NCBI GenBank assembly: GCA_003820635.1
Contig: RPOS01000028.1
Coordinates: 1-35,877 of the forward strand
Length of the DNA: 35,877 nt
Source of the DNA: Verrucomicrobiaceae bacterium
GTDB taxonomy: Bacteria > Verrucomicrobiota > Verrucomicrobiae > Verrucomicrobiales > Akkermansiaceae
Reading direction: 5' to 3'
In this document: positions 9,916 through 19,605 of the stretch, in pieces
Layout: the number at the start of each line of letters is the position of its first letter
How positions within the stretch are numbered: the stretch's first letter is position 1
The notes under the pieces: generated by a model
Seen by the model: only the letters and a program-made list of their open reading frames with translations
Told to the model about the DNA's origin: nothing
Databases searched by the model: none
Position numbers and translations under genes: made by a program

Positions 9916-10037
9916 CCCGAAAGTTTCCCGCACTTTTCTTCGTTCTTCCATGGTCTGCCGGCAGGAATGAAGCGCAGCCCGGGGCCTGATCGGCACGCTC
10001 CAATTTCACCACGACTCTCTCATTTTCAACCATTTCC

Positions 10038-11066
<1,029 letters not shown>

Positions 11067-11091
11067 GCGGTTCAGTCGGCAATACCCGGCC

Positions 11092-11904
11092 ATGAAGCCG
11101 CTCAATCTGATCGCTACACTGCTCTTTCTCGGGGGCGCCGTCTGGGCGCTCACCCGCAGCGACCGCAGCGTGCGTGAGATCCAGAACGCCTATTACCGGG
11201 CGATGGCTCCTTTCCTCAAATCCGGCTCCAAACTTGAGACGCACGCCCGCGCCTTCCTGGAGGAAACCCGCCACTCGAAGGAGCTCGAAGCCGAGCTGGA
11301 GACCACCCGCGAGCAACTCGGCCGGCTGCGTCTGATCGAGTCCCGCTTCCGCGCGCTCGAATACGAAAACGTCCAGCTCCGCCACGCGCTCTCATTCAAG
11401 GAAGCCACCCGCTTCGATGTCGTCGCCGCCCGCGTGATCCGCCGCAATCCGACCACCTGGTGGCAGACCGTCGAGATCGACGCCGGCTCGAAACGCGGCA
11501 TCGGCACCCAGCTCGCCGTGCTCTCCAACGAAGGCCTCGTCGGCAAGATCGACCGCGTGGACAGCGGGGGCGAACGCTCGTCCGTGTTGCTTCTAACCGA
11601 CGAGAAGTGCCTCGTTTCCGCACGCGTCGAGGGCTCGCCGGAAGTCGGCATCCTCAGCGGCCGCCGCGGCGGCTTCGACGGCGAACCGGTGCTGCGCCTG
11701 CGATTTCTATCAGCAAACGCCGCGGTCCGGCCGGGCCAGCGCGTTTTCACCACCGGGCGGGGAGGCATCTTCCAGCCCAACATCCTTCTTGGAACCATCG
11801 ATTCCGTCGAAAAAGGCGCGCTCGATTCCGAAGCTCTCGTCCGTCCATCGGTGAACTTCGCGGATCTTGGCGCGGTATTCGTGGTTCTCTCCGCCGATTC
11901 CTGA
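11092..11904 (+). CDS. mreC: Rod shape-determining protein MreC
   Basis: Bitopic inner-membrane protein whose periplasmic part links MreB/MreD to PBP2 and RodA. The 270 residues contain one N-terminal helix (about residues 5-20, LIATLLFLGGAVWAL). A predicted coiled coil with many Glu, Arg and Leu follows (about 60-100), then the two-lobed beta domain with ARVIRRNPTTWWQTVEIDAG, the NEGLVGKI segment and GQRVFTTGRGGIFQPNILLG. This order is diagnostic of MreC. It sits 25 bases after mreB and 8 bases before the GTG start of mreD. Confidence 0.95.
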   Translation: MKPLNLIATLLFLGGAVWALTRSDRSVREIQNAYYRAMAPFLKSGSKLETHARAFLEETRHSKELEAELETTREQLGRLRLIESRFRALEYENVQLRHALSFKEATRFDVVAARVIRRNPTTWWQTVEIDAGSKRGIGTQLAVLSNEGLVGKIDRVDSGGERSSVLLLTDEKCLVSARVEGSPEVGILSGRRGGFDGEPVLRLRFLSANAAVRPGQRVFTTGRGGIFQPNILLGTIDSVEKGALDSEALVRPSVNFADLGAVFVVLSADS

Positions 11905-11912
11905 CCCCGCCC

Positions 11913-12494
11913 GTGATCCGCTACTCACTTGCCACCATCCTGCTCCTGCTCGCCGCCTTCGTGGTGCAGCAGTTCCTGCCGGCGTTCACGGGCCTGCATC
12001 ACTCGCGCATCCTGCTGGTGCAACTCGTCTTCCTCTGCTGCGCGGTGACGGTGGGCACACCCACCATGCTGCTGCTCGCCTTCATCGGCGGGTTTTTCTG
12101 GGATGCCCAGTGCGCACTCGGTCCGCACGGCGGCGATCCGGAAGTTTACACCCAGCAGGTGGAGAATCTCCAGTTTGGCTACTCGATATTGCTCTTCGGC
12201 GGCATGGGCCTGCTGATGCATGGCATCCAGCCGCTCTTCAAGCAGGGCAAGTGGCACTTTTCCGCGGTGCTCTCCGGCATCGCCGTGCTGCTCTATCTGG
12301 CGGCGGAATACACCATCATCAACTTCGTCCGCGGTGAATTCACACTCGGCCGCGCCACCATGATCCAGATGGCCTCCACCGCCTTCCTCACCATGCTCTT
12401 CTCGCCGCTCGTATTCTGGCTGCTGTTCCGCATCGCCAAAACCTGCAGCCACTCCATCAACCCCGAAGCCGGACGCCGCAGGCGCGCCCGCTGA
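11913..12494 (+). CDS. mreD: Rod shape-determining protein MreD
   Basis: Polytopic inner-membrane partner of MreC. It has 193 residues from GTG 11913 (read VIRYSLATILL). About five hydrophobic helices are visible, including LATILLLLAAFVVQQFL, ILLVQLVFLCCAVTVG, MLLLAFIGGFFWDAQ and FLTMLFSPLVFWLLF, and the C-terminus is basic (RRRRAR). MreD is poorly conserved in sequence, so the assignment leans on size, topology and its place between mreC and mrdA, with gaps of 8 and 9 bases. The frame is open further upstream, but that part overlaps mreC and is not coding. Confidence 0.9.
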   Translation: MIRYSLATILLLLAAFVVQQFLPAFTGLHHSRILLVQLVFLCCAVTVGTPTMLLLAFIGGFFWDAQCALGPHGGDPEVYTQQVENLQFGYSILLFGGMGLLMHGIQPLFKQGKWHFSAVLSGIAVLLYLAAEYTIINFVRGEFTLGRATMIQMASTAFLTMLFSPLVFWLLFRIAKTCSHSINPEAGRRRRAR

Positions 12495-12503
12495 AATTTC
12501 CCG

Positions 12504-14678
12504 ATGCAACCCGGCTACCGCTTCCGCCTCTATCTGCTGACCACCCTCATGGTGGTCGGCTTTGGCGCGTTGCTCAACCGGCTTCACGAATTCCAAATCG
12601 AGCGCCGCAACGAGTTCCTCAACAAAGTCCCCGGAAACCGCACCGTCACCGTGCGCGAGCCCGGCATCCGCGGCGAGATCACCGACCGCAACGGCACCAC
12701 CCTCGCCCGCAACCTGCGCAAATACGAGGTCACCTTCAACCTGGAGGAAATCCGCGAGGCCTACCTCAACCAGCACGAGGACGACCCCACCATCGATCGC
12801 CTCACCAAGGAACGCGGAATCACCCGCAAGCGCACGGAGAAGGACATCGTGTCCATCGTCAACGAATGGACCATCGCCCGCCTCAGGAAACTCGGCCTCG
12901 CCCGCAACTACAATGCCACCGCCCTGCGCACCCACTACATCACCCACGGCGGTCTCATTCCCTTCAGCTACCGCGCGGATCTGAGCTACGACGAGTTCGC
13001 GCGCTTTGCCGAGCACAGCCTCGAACTTCCCGGGGTTTATCTAACCATGCGGCCGCAGCGGCAATATCCCTACGGCACGCTCGCCAGCCATATCATCGGC
13101 TATCTCAAGCAATGGGACAAAGGCGACATCCCGGAGGCGGACGCGCGCAGGTTCAACCATTACATCGGCGACCCCAAGGGCATCGCCGGCGTCGAAGCCT
13201 CGATGGACACCATCCTGCGCGGCCCGGAAGGCCGCAAAACCATCGTCAAGAATGAGAAAGGCCGCACCATCCGCATGTCGGATTACATCAAGCCCGGCAC
13301 CGGCGCCAAGGTCGGCCTCACCATCGACGCCAGCATCCAATACCTGTTGGAAAACGCGCTGCGCCACACCGGCCGCGCCGCGGGAGTGATCATGGACGTG
13401 AACACCGGTGAGGTGCTCGCCATGTCCTCCGTGCCGGACTACGACCCCAATGCCTTCATCCCGAGCATCGAGCCCGCGCGCTGGAAAGCTTACAATGGCA
13501 ACAAGCAACTCTCTCCACTCACCAATCGCGCCATTTCGCCGTATGCGCCCGGCTCCACGATGAAGATCCCCACCGCCATCTCCGGTGCGCTCCAGGGCAT
13601 GGCGGGACGGTCGTTTTCCTGCGATGGCTTCGTGATGTATGGCAATCACCCGGTGGGTTGCTGGATCTGGAACAAAAGCAAGGGCCGCCACGGCTCCCTC
13701 ACCCTCTCCAAAGCCATTCAGCAATCGTGCAATCCCTACTTCAACAAACTCGCCAACACCATAGGCTGGCGCGCCGTGGTCGATGGCTGCCAGATGGTCG
13801 GCATCGGCAACCGCACCGGCATCGAGCTGCCGAATGAACAACCCGGCATCCTGCCCGGCAGCCGCGCCTGGCGCTCCGCCAATCCCGGCGCCGTCATGAC
13901 CCCCGCACTCACCGCATTCCTTTCCATCGGCCAGGGTGACACGCTGGCCACCCCGCTCCAGCTTTGCGCCCTGGCAGCCTGCGTCGCCAACGGCGGCAAA
14001 TACTATCAGCCACGCATCGTCCGCAATGCCGTCTCCGAGGATGGCGAAACGCTCGTCGAGAACCGGCCGAAACTCGTCATCGACCTTATCGAGGCCGGCA
14101 TCAAGCCGGACGACTTCGAACTCATCCGCAATGGCATGTCGATGGCTGTCAACGTGCCCGGCGGAACCGCCGGAAAAGTCAAAATGCCGGAGGTGCAGAT
14201 TGCCGCCAAAACAGGCACCGCCCAAACCATCGACAACGGCGAGAAATCCAACAATTCCTGGGTCATCAGCTTCGCCCCCTACGAGAACCCGAAATACGCC
14301 GTCTGCGTGCTCGTCCAGAACGCCGGCTCCGGCGGTGCCGTCTGCGGACCGCTTGTCAACCTCATCTATCACGGCCTGTTCAGTCAGGAAAAAGGCATCC
14401 GGCTGCCGCTCAAGCCACAGACCGAGTATGCGGGCAACACCGACCGCATCGAGGCCATCGTCCTGCCACCGGACGCCCTCGCGGCCTATCTGCCCATCGT
14501 CGGCCCTCCCGCGCCCGGCGATGACCTCGGCGAAACCGGCGAGGAAGTCGGCGAGATCGCGGCCACACCCTCCACCATGCCTGCGGACGACACCGAGCCT
14601 CCCACCCCCACTCTCAGCACTGAAATCGACGACGAGGGCACCGTCGTCCCCAAAGCCGTGCCCGTTCCCGAACCCTGA
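12504..14678 (+). CDS. mrdA: Penicillin-binding protein 2 (peptidoglycan D,D-transpeptidase MrdA)
   Basis: Elongation-specific transpeptidase of the Rod complex, anchored in the inner membrane with a periplasmic catalytic domain. The 724 residues are at the long end for the family. The N-terminal anchor is YLLTTLMVVGFGALLNRLHE. The dimerisation domain has the PGIRGEITDRNGTTLARN motif. The transpeptidase motifs are S-T-M-K at about 351-354, S-C-N at about 408-410 and K-T-G at about 569-571. The last 80 or so residues are an acidic, Pro/Thr-rich tail (ETGEEVGEIAATPS, then PPTPTLST) that looks disordered and is not part of the catalytic fold. It sits in the mre cluster, so it is the likely primary PBP2; a second PBP2-type gene is at 1-1517. 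Confidence 0.96.
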   Translation: MQPGYRFRLYLLTTLMVVGFGALLNRLHEFQIERRNEFLNKVPGNRTVTVREPGIRGEITDRNGTTLARNLRKYEVTFNLEEIREAYLNQHEDDPTIDRLTKERGITRKRTEKDIVSIVNEWTIARLRKLGLARNYNATALRTHYITHGGLIPFSYRADLSYDEFARFAEHSLELPGVYLTMRPQRQYPYGTLASHIIGYLKQWDKGDIPEADARRFNHYIGDPKGIAGVEASMDTILRGPEGRKTIVKNEKGRTIRMSDYIKPGTGAKVGLTIDASIQYLLENALRHTGRAAGVIMDVNTGEVLAMSSVPDYDPNAFIPSIEPARWKAYNGNKQLSPLTNRAISPYAPGSTMKIPTAISGALQGMAGRSFSCDGFVMYGNHPVGCWIWNKSKGRHGSLTLSKAIQQSCNPYFNKLANTIGWRAVVDGCQMVGIGNRTGIELPNEQPGILPGSRAWRSANPGAVMTPALTAFLSIGQGDTLATPLQLCALAACVANGGKYYQPRIVRNAVSEDGETLVENRPKLVIDLIEAGIKPDDFELIRNGMSMAVNVPGGTAGKVKMPEVQIAAKTGTAQTIDNGEKSNNSWVISFAPYENPKYAVCVLVQNAGSGGAVCGPLVNLIYHGLFSQEKGIRLPLKPQTEYAGNTDRIEAIVLPPDALAAYLPIVGPPAPGDDLGETGEEVGEIAATPSTMPADDTEPPTPTLSTEIDDEGTVVPKAVPVPEP

Positions 14679-14733
14679 ACCCGTACCCACTCTCCCAAAT
14701 CATCATCAACTCCCACTCCAACACCTTCACACC

Positions 14734-16320
14734 ATGATCCAACACATCAAAAGACTCCTTGGCATCGGCAAGCCCGACCCGCTCCGCGGCAACACCCTCA
14801 TCGTCAACGTCGAGAAACTCGAACGGCGCGTCGCTTTGTTAGAAGACGGCGTGCTTGAGGAATACACCGTCGAGCGAGAGGGCGACCAGAACATCGTCGG
14901 CGGCATCTTCAAGGGCCGCGTCAAGAACATCGAGGGCGGCCTCAAGGCGATGTTCGTGGACATCGGCCTCGACAAGAACGCCTTCCTCCACTTCTGGGAC
15001 GCCATCCCCGCCGCGCTCGATGCCGGGCTGGAGGAAATCCAGCGCGAGGGCAAAAAGAAGACCCAGAAAAAGATCACCTCCAAGGACATCCCGGACATCT
15101 ATCCGATCGGTTCGGAAATCGTCATCCAGGTTTCCAAGGGAGCCATCGGCACCAAGGGCCCGCGCGTCACCACCAACATCTCGCTGGCAGGCCGCTATCT
15201 GGTGCTCATGCCCTACACCGAGCAGTTCGGCATCTCGCGCAAGATCGAGGATCCCAAGGAGCGCGCCCGCCTGCGCAAGATCGTCCAGAAGCTTTCGGTG
15301 CCGGAAGGCATGGGCATCATCATGCGCACTGTGGCCTCCGGCACCCGCGCCCGCCACTTCGTGCGGGATCTCGCCATGCTGCTTGAACAATGGGACGAGA
15401 TCGAGGCCCGCCGCGCCGCCAATCCCGCGCCCGCCTGCATCTTCCAGGAACCCGGCCTGATCGAGCGCACCGCCCGCGATTTCCTCACCGAGGAAGTCAA
15501 CCAGGTGATCTGCGACGACGCCGAAACCACCGAGCAGATCCGCGAGATCGCCGGCAGGATCTCGCGCCGCGCCAAACGCCGCGTGCACCACATGGCCGCC
15601 AGCACGCAGCCGATTTTCGAACGCATCGGCATCCAGAAGCAGATCGACGAGGCGTTTTCCCGTCAGGTCTGGCTGCCCTGCGGCGGCTACATTGTCATCG
15701 ACGAAACCGAGGCCCTCATCGCCATCGACGTCAACACCGGCCGCAACCGCGGTGCCAAGGATGTGGACAAGATGATCCTCCAGACCAACACCGAAGCCGC
15801 CATCGAAGTCGCCCGCCAGCTCCGGCTGCGCAACATCGGCGGCCTGGTCGTCATCGACCTCATCGACATGCGCCACCGCAAGGACCAGCAGGCGGTTTAC
15901 AAGGCCATCAAGGAGCGCCTCAAGAAAGACAAGGCCAAGACCCAGGTCCTCCAGATCTCGCCCATCGGCCTGATGGAAATGACCCGCCAGCGGCTTAACG
16001 AATCCCTCCGCGATTCGATGTATGAACCCTGCCCTTATTGCCAGGGCCGCGGGCGCGTGAAGACCCCCATGACCATGTCCGTGGAAATCCAACGCCGCCT
16101 CAACACCGTCATCCAGAAACACCGCGACGCCGTGGGCGACCTCATCGTCATCGTCAACAGCGACGTGCTCAACCGCTTCAAGAGCGAGGACGCCAAGCTG
16201 TTAGGCGAACTCGAACGCTCCCACTCCGGCCGATTGATCTTCCGCTCGGACCCGACACTCAACCGCGAGCGCTTCGCCATCATCGACGCCGCCACCGAAA
16301 AAACCCTCGATCAGGGCTGA
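14734..16320 (+). CDS. rng: Ribonuclease E/G family endoribonuclease
   Basis: Single-strand-specific endoribonuclease for rRNA maturation and mRNA turnover. The 528 residues from ATG 14734 resemble RNase G in length, without the long scaffold tail of RNase E. An S1-like domain is near the N-terminus (NIVGGIFKGRVKNIEGGLKA, then FVDIGLDKNAFLHF). It carries an insertion rich in Lys and Gly (REGKKKTQKKITSKD). Catalytic Asp motifs are IAIDVNTGRNRG and VVIDLIDMRHRK. The zinc-link is C-P-Y-C-Q-G-R-G. The position directly after the mre genes mirrors the mre-rng arrangement in other bacteria. The frame is open far upstream inside mrdA, but that part is not coding. Confidence 0.94.
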   Translation: MIQHIKRLLGIGKPDPLRGNTLIVNVEKLERRVALLEDGVLEEYTVEREGDQNIVGGIFKGRVKNIEGGLKAMFVDIGLDKNAFLHFWDAIPAALDAGLEEIQREGKKKTQKKITSKDIPDIYPIGSEIVIQVSKGAIGTKGPRVTTNISLAGRYLVLMPYTEQFGISRKIEDPKERARLRKIVQKLSVPEGMGIIMRTVASGTRARHFVRDLAMLLEQWDEIEARRAANPAPACIFQEPGLIERTARDFLTEEVNQVICDDAETTEQIREIAGRISRRAKRRVHHMAASTQPIFERIGIQKQIDEAFSRQVWLPCGGYIVIDETEALIAIDVNTGRNRGAKDVDKMILQTNTEAAIEVARQLRLRNIGGLVVIDLIDMRHRKDQQAVYKAIKERLKKDKAKTQVLQISPIGLMEMTRQRLNESLRDSMYEPCPYCQGRGRVKTPMTMSVEIQRRLNTVIQKHRDAVGDLIVIVNSDVLNRFKSEDAKLLGELERSHSGRLIFRSDPTLNRERFAIIDAATEKTLDQG

Positions 16321-16365
16321 ATGAGCAGAGAGTGAAGAGCAAAGAGCAAAGGGCGGAGAGCAGGA
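16321..16365. repeat. Purine-rich stuttering repeat after rng
   Basis: Starting directly at the rng stop codon, the plus strand is nearly all purine plus C, built from imperfect copies of AGAGCAAAG (AGAGTGAAG, AGAGCAAAG, AGCAAAGGG, GGAGAGCAG). It lies in the 102-base gap before pyk. It resembles, in style but not in word, the elements at 7966-8081 and 35560-35602. Confidence 0.55.
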
Positions 16366-16422
16366 TGCTCCACGCCGTGCAATCTTCCCTCCCCCGCCTG
16401 TTCTTCCCAGATCGCTGCTCTC

Positions 16423-17826
16423 ATGTTCCGCAAAACCAAAATCATCTGCACGCTCGGTCCCGCCACGGAGTCCGAGGAAATGATCGGCAAACTCATGGAT
16501 GCCGGAACCGACGTGTTCCGCCTCAACATGAGCCATGCGAAACACGAGTGGGCCGCCGATCTGGTCAAAAAAGTCCGCCGCCAGGCCGAGCAGCGGAACG
16601 AGCACATCGGCGTCCTGTTTGATCTCACCGGCCCGTCGATCCGCACCGGAGACCTGCCCCAGCCGCTCACCCTTGCCGATGGCGATGTCGTCGAGTTCCG
16701 CAAGGAGGGAACCGAACCCACCGTTGAAAAATCCACCACCGTCAACTACGAGGGCCTGATGGGGGATGTGGCGGTGGGCAATACGCTCGTCGTGGACAAC
16801 GGCGCTCTCCTCATGCACATCGATGCGGTGGAGACCGAGCGCATCCTCTGCCAGGTCAAGACTCCGGGCACCATGGGGTCCCGCCGGCACATCAATCTTC
16901 CCGGCGTGCGTTTGAATCTCCCGGCGCTCACCGATAAGGACCGCAAGGATCTGGCCCTCGCTGTCGAGTGCGGAGCGGATTTCATCGCCGGCTCCTTCGT
17001 CCGCGATGCCGCCCACGTCCGGGAGCTCCGGGACGCGATGAAGGCCCTCGAAGGGGATGCGCATATCATCGCTAAAATCGAGGATCAGGAGGCCATCCGC
17101 AATATCGACGCCATCATCAACGAGGCGGATGTCATCATGATCGCCCGGGGTGATCTTGGCACCGAAGTGGAGTTCGAGGAACTGCCGTTGCTCCAGCGCC
17201 GCATCATCAAGCGCTGCCACGAGCTCGGCACCCGCGTCATCGTCGCCACCCAGCTCCTCGAATCCATGATCACCAATCCCACGCCCACCCGCGCGGAGGT
17301 CACCGACGTGATGAACGCCGCCTACGAGGAGGCGGACTGCCTGATGCTTTCGGGAGAAACCTCCGTCGGTCGCTACCCGGAGCGCTGTGTTGAAGCGCTC
17401 GTCCGGATCTCCACGCGCATGGAGCGCACGGGTGGCCAGGGATTCGGGCAAGGCGTGCTGCTCCGTGATGAACGCCAGAAGACCGCGCGCGCCGCCGTGA
17501 CGCTGGCGGATTCGCTGTCGGATGCCTGCCTTGTGGTGCTTACCCGCCGTGGCATGCTCGCGAACCATCTGGCCATGCTTCGCCCGCGCACCGCCGGCTT
17601 TTACGCGATCGCGCCGAAGGAAAGCGTCTGCCGCAAGCTTGCCCTCACCCGCGGCGTCCGAGCCATCAAGCAGGCATTCTCCTCCAGCATCGAGGAAACC
17701 ATCCAGCGCGTTACCGAGCAACTCCTGAAAGAGGGGTTCATCCGCCCCGGCACGCCCATGGTCATCGTTTCGGATATCGTATCGGATCACTTTGCCGCCA
17801 ACTCCATCCTGCTCCACCACGCGTGA
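16423..17826 (+). CDS. pyk: Pyruvate kinase
   Basis: Final step of glycolysis, phosphoenolpyruvate plus ADP to pyruvate plus ATP. The 467 residues are typical of the compact bacterial enzyme. Visible signatures are the N-terminal TKIICTLGPATES, RLNMSHA, the substrate/metal segment IAKIEDQEAIRNID, the signature IMIARGDLGTEVEFEELP, and VIVATQLLESMITNPTPTRAEVTDV. A C-terminal allosteric-type domain follows (LTRRGMLANHLAMLRP). No Shine-Dalgarno is visible before ATG 16423. The gene is monocistronic by appearance, between the rng spacer and the methyltransferase. Confidence 0.97.
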   Translation: MFRKTKIICTLGPATESEEMIGKLMDAGTDVFRLNMSHAKHEWAADLVKKVRRQAEQRNEHIGVLFDLTGPSIRTGDLPQPLTLADGDVVEFRKEGTEPTVEKSTTVNYEGLMGDVAVGNTLVVDNGALLMHIDAVETERILCQVKTPGTMGSRRHINLPGVRLNLPALTDKDRKDLALAVECGADFIAGSFVRDAAHVRELRDAMKALEGDAHIIAKIEDQEAIRNIDAIINEADVIMIARGDLGTEVEFEELPLLQRRIIKRCHELGTRVIVATQLLESMITNPTPTRAEVTDVMNAAYEEADCLMLSGETSVGRYPERCVEALVRISTRMERTGGQGFGQGVLLRDERQKTARAAVTLADSLSDACLVVLTRRGMLANHLAMLRPRTAGFYAIAPKESVCRKLALTRGVRAIKQAFSSSIEETIQRVTEQLLKEGFIRPGTPMVIVSDIVSDHFAANSILLHHA

Positions 17827-17884
17827 GTCGTTGTGGTTGGCGGTGATGGCGAGCGGGAATTCGGAATTCGAGGAAAATCCCGTT

Positions 17885-17903
17885 TGCCAATCGCTCATTG
17901 GCA
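17885..17903. repeat. Perfect 7-bp stem-loop at the methyltransferase start
   Basis: TGCCAAT (17885-17891) and ATTGGCA (17897-17903) are exact reverse complements around a 5-base loop CGCTC. The TTG that could start the methyltransferase (17898) lies in the right arm. There is no T-run after it, so it is not a standard terminator; an operator or an RNA hairpin hiding the start is possible. Confidence 0.55.
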
Positions 17904-17918
17904 GACACGATTTCCCGC

Positions 17919-18758
17919 GTGAACCTGCTCCACGGTGATTGTTTGAAAACCCTGCCCACCCTCGCGGAGGGGAGCATCGATCTGGTCGTCACCTCGCCAC
18001 CCTACAACCTCGGCATCGCATACAAGAGTTTCAAGGACACCGCCCCGCGCGAGGAGTTCCTCACTTGGTGCCGCACGTGGGCCGCCGAGGTGAAACGCGT
18101 GATGGCAGATGGAGCCTCGTTCTTCCTCAACGTCGGCGCGGCCCCGGCGAACCCGCTCCTGCCGCACCAACTGGCCCTCGCGCTCACTGATGGAACTGAT
18201 CCGCTCTTCGTGCTGCAGAATACGTTTCACTGGATCAAGTCCGTGACCATCGAGACACCCGCCGGCGAGCAAATCAGTGCCGGGCATTTCAAACCGATCA
18301 ACTCGAAGCGCTTCGTCAACGACTGCCACGAGTATGTGTTTCATCTAACAAAATCCGGCGGCGTCGAGCTCGACCGCCGCGCCGCCGGCGTGCCCTACGT
18401 GCACAAGTCCAACATCGCCCGCTGGGGCCACACCGGCGGCGCGGACCTTCGCTGCCGCGGCAACACCTGGTTCATCCCCTACGAAACCATTCAGTCGCGC
18501 GACAAGGAGCGCCCCCACCCCGCCACTTTCCCGGTCGCGCTCGTCGAGCAATGCGTCCGCATCCACGGCAAGGGCGCGGAAACCCGGCTGTTGGATCCAT
18601 TCCTCGGCATTGGCACCTCCGCCGTGGCCGCCCGCCGGCTGGGCATCAAAAATTTCACCGGCATTGAGCTGGATGCCCAATACCTCGAAACCGCCCGTGA
18701 AAGGCTCGAGGCGGAATCAGACCGCCAAGCGGGCGAGCTGCCACTGGGGATGGACTGA
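17919..18758 (+). CDS. DNA methyltransferase, beta class (adenine-N6 or cytosine-N4)
   Basis: Transfers a methyl group from S-adenosylmethionine to an exocyclic amine in DNA. It has 279 residues from GTG 17919 (VNLLHGDCLKTLP); TTG 17898 would add seven. Catalytic motif IV T-S-P-P-Y-N-L-G comes near the N-terminus and AdoMet-binding motif I LDPFLGIGTSAVAARRLG near the C-terminus, the order of beta-class enzymes. GIELDAQYLETARERL follows as motif II. The S-P-P-Y form occurs in both N4-cytosine and N6-adenine enzymes, so the product is undetermined. No restriction endonuclease or specificity subunit lies beside it, so it looks solitary. Base composition resembles the neighbours. A perfect hairpin covers the possible TTG start. 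Confidence 0.88.
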   Translation: MNLLHGDCLKTLPTLAEGSIDLVVTSPPYNLGIAYKSFKDTAPREEFLTWCRTWAAEVKRVMADGASFFLNVGAAPANPLLPHQLALALTDGTDPLFVLQNTFHWIKSVTIETPAGEQISAGHFKPINSKRFVNDCHEYVFHLTKSGGVELDRRAAGVPYVHKSNIARWGHTGGADLRCRGNTWFIPYETIQSRDKERPHPATFPVALVEQCVRIHGKGAETRLLDPFLGIGTSAVAARRLGIKNFTGIELDAQYLETARERLEAESDRQAGELPLGMD

Positions 18759-18762
18759 GCAT

Positions 18763-19605
18763 TCACGCATCCAGCATGCCGGATATGGCATCCTGGGTGA
18801 TCCAGGAATCCACCAATGGTTCCAGATCGCTCCCGGGCGCAGTGCCGCCGAGCATGGCCGTCTTTTCCGGCAGATAGGCCGCCAGCCACTCACGGATTTT
18901 GCGGGCATGGAATCCGGCTTCTTCGAAGGCCGATGCCGGAACCTCGAAATGCGTGATGCCCAGCGCGCGCGCCGTGGTTTCCACGGGTGATTCCGGAGAG
19001 CTGGCCAGAAGCACCGGCAGCCAGCCGGCCTGCATGGCCTGTGCAATGGATTCGACGACCGCGGCGGGCGGGTATCCGCCAGCCGGCCTTGCGAGTGTGG
19101 AGTCAAAGTCGATGAAAAGCAGTTTGCCGCGCGGCCGCGTGGCGGGGAGGATTTCCAAGGAATCATTCTCTTCCACGCGGTCGAAGAGGTCGATCATGTC
19201 ATCATTGCGGAGGCGCACGCAGCCGTGCCCGGCGGGGCTGCCTATCAGATCCTCGCGGTTGGTGCCGTGGATGTAAACGTAGCGAGCGAGGGTGTTGGTG
19301 TTGGCGGGATCCAGCCCGTCGAGGCGCAGGATGCGGGTGAGCACGAGATCCTCATCCGGCGCTTCGCCCGGCTGCCAGATGCCCACCGGCAGGCGGGCCT
19401 TGAAGATGGTTCCGCTGGCATGACCCGCGCCGATTTTCTCGCAGATGCGGAAGTTTCCCGTGGGCGTGCGGTGGCTGCCCTCGGTGAAGCCCATGCCCTT
19501 GATGGCGGTGGAAACGGGAAACTCGCGGATGCAGGTGCCTCCTTCGATGACGCGCAGCGTCTGATCGTCGATGGAAACCACCAGCTGCCGTGAAGTATGA
19601 CTCAT
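18763..19605 (-). CDS. YkuD-type L,D-transpeptidase fused to a HAD-like domain
   Basis: 280 residues from ATG 19605. Residues about 7-155 form a YkuD catalytic domain: SIDDQTLRVIEGG, HRTPTGNFRI, then YVYIHGTNRE (His113) and G-H-G-C-V-R-L with Cys129, the nucleophile that in this family forms 3-3 peptidoglycan cross-links or attaches proteins. Residues about 160-275 open with LLFIDFDSTLA, a HAD-superfamily motif I (D166-x-D168), then VLLASSPE as a plausible motif II. The usual acidic motif IV is not clear. No signal peptide precedes the YkuD domain, unusual for a periplasmic enzyme. Its start overlaps the ketoacyl synthase stop by four bases (ATGA), implying translational coupling. An upstream in-frame ATG at 19779 lies inside the synthase and gives Arg/Pro-rich sequence, so I reject it. 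Confidence 0.85.
   Translation of the reverse strand: MSHTSRQLVVSIDDQTLRVIEGGTCIREFPVSTAIKGMGFTEGSHRTPTGNFRICEKIGAGHASGTIFKARLPVGIWQPGEAPDEDLVLTRILRLDGLDPANTNTLARYVYIHGTNREDLIGSPAGHGCVRLRNDDMIDLFDRVEENDSLEILPATRPRGKLLFIDFDSTLARPAGGYPPAAVVESIAQAMQAGWLPVLLASSPESPVETTARALGITHFEVPASAFEEAGFHARKIREWLAAYLPEKTAMLGGTAPGSDLEPLVDSWITQDAISGMLDA

Noticed and set aside
13041..16122. Long minus-strand frames opposite mrdA and rng
   Set aside because: Gly/Ala/Asp-rich shadows; the plus strand has clear PBP2 and RNase G motifs.
17856..17884. Terminator for pyk formed by CGGGA and TCCCG around two GAATTC sites
   Set aside because: The stem is only five bases with a long interior and no T-run, too weak to call.
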